This document shows, piece by piece, positions 8,413 to 15,727 of a stretch of DNA of 64,000 bases. Both the position numbers and the translations under genes were made by a program. The notes beneath the pieces are model-generated. The model was not told where the DNA came from. It made no database searches and saw only the letters and a program-made list of their open reading frames with translations. The DNA comes from an uncultured Candidatus Binatia bacterium. Lineage in GTDB: Bacteria > Desulfobacterota > Binatia > UBA9968 > JAJDTQ01. Where the stretch lies: NCBI GenBank assembly GCA_958295985.1, contig OY282432.1, forward strand, positions 1,736,001 through 1,800,000, written 5' to 3'. Position 1 is the stretch's first letter; every line of letters begins with the position of its first letter.

Positions 8413-8892
8413 TTGAAGGACAACGTGCGCCGGGGCGAACTACGGCTGCTGCTCGGCACGGACGCGGCGTCGGAAGGGCTGAACCTGCAACGGCTCGGCA
8501 CGCTCATCAACCTGGACCTTCCCTGGAATCCTTCCCGTCTCGAACAGCGCAAGGGTCGGATCCAGCGCATCGGGCAAACCCGTTCCCAAGTGGACGTGTA
8601 CAACATGCGCTACGCGAACTCGGTGGAGGATCGGGTACGCCAGCTCCTCTCGGAACGCCTGGAGAGCATCTCCCGGCTCTTCGGTCAGTTGCCGGATACG
8701 CTCGAAGACGTCTGGATCAAGGTCGCCCTTGGTGAGATGGAGGAAGCGAAGCAGACCATCGACAGCGTTCCGAACAAGCATCCGTTTGAACTCCGGTACC
8801 ACGAGGTCGGGCGCGTGGATTGGGAATCGTGCGCACGGGTGCTCGACGACGTGGCGAAACGGCAGAGCTTGATCCGCGGATGGAATGCTTAG
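8413..8892 (+). pseudogene. C-terminal fragment of SNF2/DISARM DrmD-like helicase
   Basis: The frame encodes only the end of a large helicase: LLLGTDAASEGLNLQRLGT, INLDLPWNPSRLEQRKGRIQ and then RIGQ, which are motifs V and VI of an SF2 enzyme, plus about 90 residues of tail (QLPDTLEDVWIKVALGEM onward). The DEAD domain and everything N-terminal is gone, and an in-frame stop lies about 30 bp upstream of the TTG used as nominal start. From memory the sequence resembles the SNF2-like helicase associated with DISARM; a search is needed to confirm that. It abuts the ParA/RelSpo cassette, which may have displaced the rest of the gene. Its stop overlaps that of the convergent oxidoreductase. Confidence 0.72.
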
Positions 8893-9905
8893 GCGAACCG
8901 CGGCGCCACCTTCTCGGTGAGCAGTCGGATGGAGTTGAGCACCTGCTCATGGGGGATCTGGCCGCCGTGGTTCATGTCCAGGATCAGGCCCGTCAGCCCC
9001 ATGCGTTCGCGGAATTCCTGGATGCGGTCGATGACCGACTCGGGTGAGCCGAAGACCACGCGGGTGCGCAGGAACTCGTCGTAGTCGTTCATGAACTTTT
9101 CGGCTTGGGCTACGCGGTTGGCGGCATTCATGGCCGTGGCTTCGGCGATGACCCGGTGGAGGTCGTGGACCACGCTGGCCCTGGGCAGCTCCCGCGCCAG
9201 CGCTTCCGACTCGGCCACGAAGACGGGCACGCGTACGTGGATCTCCGGCGGGCCGGCATGGCCCGCGGCCTGCCATTCCTCGCCGTAGACCTGCAGGCAA
9301 TCCTCGTAGTAGTCGCCCATGAACCACAACACCACGTTGAATCCCCGTCGGGCGGTGGCGGCGAAGCCTTCGGGCGTGCGCACGGCCATGTAGATGGGCG
9401 GGTGGGGTTTTTGCAGCGGCTGCGGCGAGATGCTGATGTCGTGGTACGAGTAGTAGTCTCCCTCGAAGGAGAAGGTGTCCCGGGTAAAGGCGCGCATGAC
9501 GATCTCGAACGATTCGGTAAAGCGTGCCGTACTCTCCGAGTAGGGGATGTTGAAGCCGTCGTAGAACTTGGGGATGCTGCTCCGGCCGACGCCGAAATCG
9601 AACCGCCCATGGCTCATGTGGTCGATGGAGGCCACCTCTTCCGCGATGCGCAGGGGGTTGCCCAGAGGCAGCACCTGGACGGCGGTGCCGATCCTCACGC
9701 GTCGGGTGCGGGAGGCGATGGCGCCGGCCACCGCCATGGAGGCGGACAACACCGAGGCTTTGGGCCGAAAGTGGTGCTCGACGATCCAGATCGAGTCCAG
9801 CCCCATGGACTCGGCGGCATCCACCTGCGCGAACAGTTCGTCGAAGGCCAGGGTCTGTCCCTCATCCTTGCGAACGTGACAATCAACCAGTAAGCCGAAC
9901 TTCAT
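8889..9905 (-). CDS. LLM-class flavin-dependent oxidoreductase (luciferase-like monooxygenase)
   Basis: A 338-aa bacterial luciferase-like TIM-barrel protein: opening MKFGLLVDCHVRKDEG, SMGLDSIWIVEHHF, TRRVRIGTAVQVLPLGNP, EEVASIDHMSHGRFDFGVGR and the C-terminal FGSPESVIDRIQEFRERMG. The LGNPLRIAEEVA-type block and SHGR are typical of FMN/F420-dependent class C flavin monooxygenases. Substrate unknown. It is followed on the same strand by nothing obviously linked; the BNR-repeat gene at 10023 is upstream with a 117-bp gap and may share a transcript. Confidence 0.88.
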   Translation of the reverse strand: MKFGLLVDCHVRKDEGQTLAFDELFAQVDAAESMGLDSIWIVEHHFRPKASVLSASMAVAGAIASRTRRVRIGTAVQVLPLGNPLRIAEEVASIDHMSHGRFDFGVGRSSIPKFYDGFNIPYSESTARFTESFEIVMRAFTRDTFSFEGDYYSYHDISISPQPLQKPHPPIYMAVRTPEGFAATARRGFNVVLWFMGDYYEDCLQVYGEEWQAAGHAGPPEIHVRVPVFVAESEALARELPRASVVHDLHRVIAEATAMNAANRVAQAEKFMNDYDEFLRTRVVFGSPESVIDRIQEFRERMGLTGLILDMNHGGQIPHEQVLNSIRLLTEKVAPRFA

Positions 9906-10022
9906 CCAAACAAACCCCGTTGTATCTCCGGGAGCCGCCGGGCAAGCGAGTCCGCGCGAATGCAGGTCGGTGACCCGTGTCCCTGCCTCGTTTCCGGCCC
10001 CGTGTTCGCCCGAACTCCGTTG

Positions 10023-11099
10023 TTACGCTGCCTGCAGGTCCTTGTAGTGGGCGTCCTTGGAGATGGGCGCCAGTCCGCTGGCGATGATCGACCAGCTATC
10101 TCCGGCGTCGTCACTGCCATAGACGTCCCCGTTGGTGGTGGCTGCGAAAACCGAAACCGCGTCGCCCGCGGCTTCCAGGCACAAGGCTTCGACGCTCGCC
10201 TGCAGCCGGTCCGGCAGCCCGTTTTGCAGGATCTCCCAGGTGCGGCCGCCGTCGACACTGCGCGAAATCCGGGCCCCGGCGAAATGGGTCTTTTGCCACT
10301 GCCCCGGGTTGTATTGGGCGGCGCTGAGGAACATCAGATCGGGGTTGTGCGGATGGAGCACGCACCCGTCCGGGTAGTTGCCGATCTCCGACGGACGGGA
10401 GATCCGTTCCTCGAAGTTTTTGCCGCCGTCGACGGAGACGTACAGCCCGCGCCCGGTGACCACGTACATCCGGTCACTGTCTTCCGGATGGATGACCAGA
10501 CGGTGCGCATCCTCGTAGATCCCGTGGAGTTCCTCGAAGGACTCCCCGCGGTCCGTGCTCTTCAGCAGGCCGCCCACCTCCACGGAAACGTAGACGGTGT
10601 CGGGATCGTGAGGATCGAAGTTCAGGTGCTTGGCGTGGGCGATGTGCGGCGGTACGGGGAAACTCCAGTCGGGCACGCTCGGCACCGACCGGAGCGCGGG
10701 CAGCTCGGCCCAGTGCTCGCCCATGTCGTCGCTGCAGAACAGGTGCGCGGGCTCGGTGCCCGCGTATATCCGGGCGCCCCCGTTGTTCCGGCACGACGCG
10801 ATGCTGTAGACGTCCTTTTCGGTGAGGCCGGTTTCCCGTGCCTCCCAGGTGGCGCCGTGGTCGCCGCTTGCGTGGAGGCCGCCGTGGAACGCTCCGGCAA
10901 AGAACAGCCCGCTCTCCGGCTCCTGATGAATGGCGCTGATGTGCTTGTCCGCCAGCATGTGGCGGGCGACGCGCCAGCCTTCTCCGCCGGAGTCTCGCTC
11001 CAGCACGGCGATGCCCTTGCGGGTGCCCACCCAGACCTCGTCGGAGCGGGAGGGGGACGAGTACATGGTCGTTCCGCCGTGGGACAGTGCGATGGTCAT
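10023..11099 (-). CDS. BNR/YVTN-repeat beta-propeller protein
   Basis: A 358-aa beta-propeller protein with repeated Asp-box-like elements (LHASGDHGATWEARE, FCSDDMGEHWAELP, LKSTDRGESFEELHG, YVSVDGGKNFEERI, SRSVDGGRTWEIL, YGSDDAGDSWSIIA), about six or seven blades. The ATG at 11099 is chosen because GGAGG lies eight bases upstream. A longer frame to 11237 has no such site. No signal peptide, so it is probably cytoplasmic. It is a paralogue of the gene at 30191, sharing the order of Asp boxes and the PPPH-like segment before a central blade. Function unknown; no catalytic sialidase Arg triad was identified. Confidence 0.8.
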   Translation of the reverse strand: MTIALSHGGTTMYSSPSRSDEVWVGTRKGIAVLERDSGGEGWRVARHMLADKHISAIHQEPESGLFFAGAFHGGLHASGDHGATWEARETGLTEKDVYSIASCRNNGGARIYAGTEPAHLFCSDDMGEHWAELPALRSVPSVPDWSFPVPPHIAHAKHLNFDPHDPDTVYVSVEVGGLLKSTDRGESFEELHGIYEDAHRLVIHPEDSDRMYVVTGRGLYVSVDGGKNFEERISRPSEIGNYPDGCVLHPHNPDLMFLSAAQYNPGQWQKTHFAGARISRSVDGGRTWEILQNGLPDRLQASVEALCLEAAGDAVSVFAATTNGDVYGSDDAGDSWSIIASGLAPISKDAHYKDLQAA

Positions 11100-11373
11100 G
11101 GCCGTGCCTCCTTGAGCATACGAGCTTCGGTTCCGGGAGTGAGTTTCGCGAGGATGTGGAAACCGGGAGCCGGAGAACCACGGGGCGGCGCCGGCGATTC
11201 GCCTGCCAACGGCCGCCGGCCGGCCCCTCCTATGCAAGGCGGTACACCTTCGCTATGGTGGTGTCAACCTTTGCCGGGACGGGCCACGGGGAACGTGGCT
11301 GACCGGCTTCCGAGGGGGCGGCATTCGTGTTCCGGGTCACGGACCTGCTCGTGACCCGGGTCACCGGGGAGGC

Positions 11374-12261
11374 ATGATGGAAGCGACACCGCTACGGGTC
11401 CTGTACGGGGTTCTCGGCGAGGGGCGCGAAAGGGTGGCGCGGGATCCGACCGGGTATCTGGCCATCGAGCGGGGCATCTACCGGCAGCACGGACTGGAGC
11501 TTTCCTGGGACCACGTCCAGGGCACGGATGAGCGCAATCAGGCGCTGGCGGATGGCGAGGCCGACCTGTCCCTTGTCATTGGACGGGCGTCGCTGCAGCA
11601 CTTCCTCCGTTCCGGGGCGACCCGGGTCATCGGCTCGTGCATGAACAGCAGCCCCTACCTGTTGATGGCCCCGGCCGACGTGCGCGGAGTCTCGGACCTC
11701 CAAGGCAAGACCCTGGCATGTCGCAGCATCATCGCCGAGACCGTGCCGCTGGCCGCGACCTTGCTGGACCGCGGCAGGCTCGATCCGGGCGCGGACCTGC
11801 GGCTCGATGCGGTGGACACCGACCAGCACGCGCTGGACCGCCTGACGGCAGGGATTGCCGGTGCGGCTCTGCTGCCGCGCCCCTTCGACTTCGTCGCCAG
11901 GGAACGGGGCTTCCTGCCGGTCCCGGACTGGCCGGAGGTGGCGGCCGACCCGCTGCCGATCACCCTCGAAACGACCGAGCCGGCGCTGCAGGAGAAGAGA
12001 GACGCCCTGGCAGCGTTCCTGGCAGCCCACCGGGAAGGGATCCGCTACCTCAAGGGGCATCGCGGCGAAACCCTGGGGATGCTCGAACGGGTGTTCGGGT
12101 ATGCGGCTGATCTGGCGGGCGTGCTCTATGACGGTTACCTGGTGTTGCTGGACGAGCGGCTGACCGTCGACCTCCCACAGGTGGAAAGGCTGGTGCGGCT
12201 GACGGCGCCCGACGCCGGGGTCAGCGTGTCGGAGTTGGCGTCGCGCTGGCTTGCGCCGTGA
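11374..12261 (+). CDS. NMT1/THI5-like or ABC-type solute-binding fold protein
   Basis: A 295-aa periplasmic-binding-protein-2 fold: YLAIERGIYRQHGLELSW, the DG-E-ADLSLVIGRASL block, SSPYLLMAPADVRGVSDLQG and KTLACRS are the usual NMT1/SsuA landmarks. It lacks a signal peptide or lipobox, so either it is cytoplasmic or the export signal has been lost. A GGGGAGG site sits directly before two consecutive ATGs (11374 and 11377). No ABC permease or ATPase is adjacent, so it is an orphan binding-fold protein and might be an enzyme or sensor rather than a transporter part. An EamA carrier follows 86 bp later on the same strand. Confidence 0.75.
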   Translation: MMEATPLRVLYGVLGEGRERVARDPTGYLAIERGIYRQHGLELSWDHVQGTDERNQALADGEADLSLVIGRASLQHFLRSGATRVIGSCMNSSPYLLMAPADVRGVSDLQGKTLACRSIIAETVPLAATLLDRGRLDPGADLRLDAVDTDQHALDRLTAGIAGAALLPRPFDFVARERGFLPVPDWPEVAADPLPITLETTEPALQEKRDALAAFLAAHREGIRYLKGHRGETLGMLERVFGYAADLAGVLYDGYLVLLDERLTVDLPQVERLVRLTAPDAGVSVSELASRWLAP

Positions 12262-12347
12262 GCCGTGAGCCCCCGGCCCACGGACGACGGCTCCGAGTGA
12301 GCGTCGTCGAGGAGTCCCAACAGGTCGCGTTCTGAATCCAGGTCCTC

Positions 12348-13208
12348 ATGGCCCCCGAGCTCATCGCCATTCTGGCCGCGGTTCTCTACTCTCTGAGCTT
12401 CATCGTCGCGCGCCGGGGACTGAGGTACTCCAATTCCGCCACCGTGACAGGGGTTTCCTTCCTGGTCCAGTGCGTGATCTTCGGCGCCGTGGTGGCGATC
12501 CACGGCGTCCCGGCATGGCACTGGAACGCCGTCTGGCTCATCGTCGCCGCGGGCAGCCTCCAGCCCTTCGTACGGCAGATGACCTATCTTGGGATGCAGA
12601 AGATCGGCACCGCGCGTAGCGGTTCGCTACGCGCCACGCATCCCTTTTGGGCCGGTCTCATCGCCGTGTCCTTGCTGGGGGAAACCCTGACGCCGCGGTT
12701 GTTGCTCGGTAACGTCACGGTCATTGCGGGCATCGCCGCGATCTCCTGGCAAGGCGGCAGGGTCCGCCAGCAGGCCTCCGGCTGGTACGTGCTGTTGCCC
12801 ATGACCGCGGCCTTCCTGGCGGGCGTCGCGTTCCCCCTCCGGCGCGCGGCCCTGGTCCTGTCACCTGAACCGTTGTTCTTCGCCGCGGTCATCGGCGTGG
12901 TGGGTCTGTTCCTCGTGGGCGCCGCTCAGACAGTGCCGGGACTGGCCCAACGGTACGTCTGGGACCGGCGGGCGCTCTGGGCCTTTATCGCGGCGGGCGC
13001 CTGCGAAGCACTGGGCGGCGCAGGCATCCTCTATGCCCTCCGCGGGGGTGAGGTGGTCGTCATTGCTCCCATCACGGCGACGCTGCCCATGTGGACCCTG
13101 CTGGGGACGGTGATCTTTCTCCGGGACATGGAACGAGTCACCCGGGCCACGATCCTCGGGACGGTGCTCGTGGTCGTCGGCATCGTCCTGGTTTCCATGG
13201 GTCGTTGA
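12348..13208 (+). CDS. EamA/DMT-family transporter
   Basis: A 286-aa integral membrane protein with ten predicted hydrophobic segments arranged as two EamA halves (residues about 1-140 and 145-286). Typical elements are LRATHPFWAGLIAVSLLGE in half one and VVVIAPITATLPMWTLLGTV with FLRDMERVTRATILGTVLVV in half two. Drug/metabolite transporters of this family export amino acids, nucleotides or other small metabolites; the substrate is not predictable. It is convergent with rnr, with only 15 bp between stops. Confidence 0.85.
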   Translation: MAPELIAILAAVLYSLSFIVARRGLRYSNSATVTGVSFLVQCVIFGAVVAIHGVPAWHWNAVWLIVAAGSLQPFVRQMTYLGMQKIGTARSGSLRATHPFWAGLIAVSLLGETLTPRLLLGNVTVIAGIAAISWQGGRVRQQASGWYVLLPMTAAFLAGVAFPLRRAALVLSPEPLFFAAVIGVVGLFLVGAAQTVPGLAQRYVWDRRALWAFIAAGACEALGGAGILYALRGGEVVVIAPITATLPMWTLLGTVIFLRDMERVTRATILGTVLVVVGIVLVSMGR

Positions 13209-13223
13209 TCCCCTGAGGGCCCG

Positions 13224-15344
13224 TCACGGTTGCGCCAGCTCGAAGTCGATCTCGCCCTGGAACACCTTTACCCGGACGACCCGGACCGTGACGGCGTCGC
13301 CCATGCGGAAGGCGCGGCCGTGGTTCTGTCCCTTGATGAGGTGGGCGGTCTCGTAATAGCGGTAGAAGTCGTCCTCCAGGGACCTGAGGTTGACCAGTCC
13401 TTCCACGAACCAGCGGTCCAACTCCACGAAGAAGCCGAAGGCGGTCAGGTCGGTGATCACCCCGGTGTGTACCTGGCCGATCTTGTCGGTCATGAACTGG
13501 GCCTTCTTGAGATCCACCATGTCCCGCTCCGCCTCCATGGCCAGGCGTTCGCGCCGGGAGCCGTGGTCGGCGGCCTCCCGGAGGTAGGCGGCGAGCTCTT
13601 CCCGTGTCCGCGGGTCGAGTCTCGGGCCGCTGATGGCCTGATCGAGGAGCCGGTGCACCACGAGGTCGGGGTAGCGGCGGATGGGCGAAGTGAAGTGCAG
13701 GTAGGCGTTGGACGCAAGGCCGAAATGGCCGGTGTTCTCGGGGTCGTAGGCGGCCTGCTTCATGGACCGCAGCAGCATCCGGTTCAGCACCCGCTCCTCG
13801 GGCTTGCCGCGGCACGCTTCCAGGATGCGCTGGATCTCCGTCGAAGAGACCTTCTCGTCGCCGCGATGCAGCCGGTATCCCAGCGTGGACAGGAACGGGC
13901 CGATGGCGTCGAGGGTGTCTTCGTCGGGTCCCTCGTGCACCCGATAGACGCACGGGAACTTGCGTTGCCGCAGGTAGCCGGCCACGGCCTCGTTGGCCGC
14001 GATCATGGACTCTTCGATGATCCGGTGAGCGATGGTGCGTTCCGCGCGCCGGATGTCCGTGGGCATGTTGTGGTCGTCGAGCAGGATTTCCGTTTCCGGC
14101 AGCTCGAAGTCGAGACTGCCGCGGGTCCGCCGCCGGTCCATGAGCAGGTGCGTCAGCCCCTCCATGGCTCGAAGGGGCTCGATGAGCTCCGGGTATTTCC
14201 CGATGACCGACGGTTCCCGGTCAACGAGGATTCGTCCGACCTCGGTGTAGGTGAGTCTGGCGGAGCTGCGAACCACGGATCGGAACAGCTCCGTCCGCTC
14301 CACCTCGCCCTTGCGGTCGAGTTCCAGCAGCGCCGTCCGGGCCAGCCGGTCGGCGCCCGGCTTGAGGCTGCAAATGCCGTTGGACAGCGCCGGGGGCAGC
14401 ATCGGCAGGGCCCGGTCCGGGAAATACACGCTGGTGCCGCGGGCGTAGGCCTCGCCGTCCAGAACGGAGCCCCGAGGCACGTAGTGGGCCACGTCGGCAA
14501 TGGACACGTAGAGCCGGTAACCCTGGCCCGCGGTCCTCTCTATGCTTACGGCATCGTCGAAGTCGCGCGCCGTCTCGCCGTCCACGGTGAAGGTCGTCAG
14601 CGCGCGCAGGTCTTGCCGCCCGTGGAGATGTGCGGGATCGACGGCCGTGCCGTGGCGCTCGGCCTCCCGCCGGGTCTCGGCCGAAAAGTCCTCGGGCCAG
14701 CCGTAGCGGAAGATCACGGCCTGTGCCTGCACCTCAGGGTCGTCCGGCGAACCCAACAGCCGTTGGAGCCGGGCTTCGGGAGGCGTGTAGCCGCTGCCGT
14801 AGCGGGTCATCTCCACCGCCGCCACCTGGCCGGCAGGCAGCGGTCCGGGGGCTGTCAGCGGAATCGCGGGCGCAACGCGCGGGTCCATGGGCACCAGCAG
14901 GGTCCGGTCTCCGTCGGAACGGACCACGCCCACGAGGCGGCGTTGCCCCCGCTCCAGCACTTCCACCACGTGACCCTGGCTGCCCTCGCGGCGCTTCTTC
15001 TCCAGACGCACCAGCACCCGGTCGCCGTGCATGACCCGCCGCATTTCCCGGCGGCTGAGATAGATGTCCTCCATCCCCTTCTGCTCCGGAACGAGGAAGC
15101 CGAAGCCGTCCGGATGTCCCTGCACGACCCCGCACACGACGCTGGCAGCCTTGGCCAGGACGTAGTGGTTCTTGTGGAGACGGAGGATCTTGCGCTCCTG
15201 GATCAATTCCCTGAGCGCATCCAGCACCGTCTCCCTTGCCGGCTTGCCGAAGCCTTTTCGTATCTCTCGGAGGCTGAAACGGCGCCCCGGCCTGGACAGC
15301 ATGAACGAGAGGATGCGGGGCTTGAGAGCAGCGGGCTGACTCAT
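13224..15344 (-). CDS. rnr: Ribonuclease R (RNB-family 3'-5' exoribonuclease)
   Basis: A 706-aa exoribonuclease that degrades structured RNA from the 3' end. Order of parts: winged-helix N-terminus (ILSFMLSRPGRRFSLREIRK, 11-30), cold-shock domains (about 65-190, including HPDGFGFLVPEQ), RNB catalytic domain with the aspartate cluster DGETARDFDDAVSIE (D255, D261, D263, D264), and an S1 domain from about 620 (VHTGVITDLTAFGFFVELD). The tail is short, lacking the long lysine-rich extension of enterobacterial RNase R. It is last in a minus-strand run AsmA-like, DUF4911, rnr. Confidence 0.95.
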   Translation of the reverse strand: MSQPAALKPRILSFMLSRPGRRFSLREIRKGFGKPARETVLDALRELIQERKILRLHKNHYVLAKAASVVCGVVQGHPDGFGFLVPEQKGMEDIYLSRREMRRVMHGDRVLVRLEKKRREGSQGHVVEVLERGQRRLVGVVRSDGDRTLLVPMDPRVAPAIPLTAPGPLPAGQVAAVEMTRYGSGYTPPEARLQRLLGSPDDPEVQAQAVIFRYGWPEDFSAETRREAERHGTAVDPAHLHGRQDLRALTTFTVDGETARDFDDAVSIERTAGQGYRLYVSIADVAHYVPRGSVLDGEAYARGTSVYFPDRALPMLPPALSNGICSLKPGADRLARTALLELDRKGEVERTELFRSVVRSSARLTYTEVGRILVDREPSVIGKYPELIEPLRAMEGLTHLLMDRRRTRGSLDFELPETEILLDDHNMPTDIRRAERTIAHRIIEESMIAANEAVAGYLRQRKFPCVYRVHEGPDEDTLDAIGPFLSTLGYRLHRGDEKVSSTEIQRILEACRGKPEERVLNRMLLRSMKQAAYDPENTGHFGLASNAYLHFTSPIRRYPDLVVHRLLDQAISGPRLDPRTREELAAYLREAADHGSRRERLAMEAERDMVDLKKAQFMTDKIGQVHTGVITDLTAFGFFVELDRWFVEGLVNLRSLEDDFYRYYETAHLIKGQNHGRAFRMGDAVTVRVVRVKVFQGEIDFELAQP

Positions 15345-15370
15345 GAGGATAGCGCGTGTCTGCCGCCCGA

Positions 15371-15694
15371 TCAGGGCACCTCGCCGGCGTCCGGTCCGGG
15401 GGCGGCAAGCTCACCGAGAAGCCAGTCGTCCCCCAGGCCGGCAGGGCGGGGGATCTCTTCGAGGCTCACTTCGCCGGCCACGGCGTCAAGCACCTCCCGG
15501 GCGAGTTGAAGGGAGTCCTCCAGCACCAGCAGCGCGATGACCGCCTTCTCCGGGTCGACGGTGCGGATGATGCCGAGGAGCTCATAGGACTCCACGATGA
15601 ACTTGATGTACGCGATGTCCGGGCGGCGCACCCGGAGGTAAATTTCGTGGACGTCCATAGGGCCGGCAAGAAAGGCGCGAGTGTTCTCCCTCAT
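15371..15694 (-). CDS. DUF4911 domain protein
   Basis: A 107-aa protein matching DUF4911 (EIYLRVRRPDIAYIKFIVES, then YELLGIIRTVDPEKAVIALL). An alternative start at 15658 (MDVHEIYL) is closer to the usual beginning of the domain; neither start has a clear Shine-Dalgarno. The family is small, of unknown function, and recurrent in deltaproteobacterial-type genomes. It sits 26 bp upstream of rnr and 33 bp downstream of the AsmA-like gene, implying one operon. Confidence 0.75.
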   Translation of the reverse strand: MRENTRAFLAGPMDVHEIYLRVRRPDIAYIKFIVESYELLGIIRTVDPEKAVIALLVLEDSLQLAREVLDAVAGEVSLEEIPRPAGLGDDWLLGELAAPGPDAGEVP

Positions 15695-15727
15695 GGCGCT
15701 CGGGAGAGAATCAGAAGCGGTGGACGT

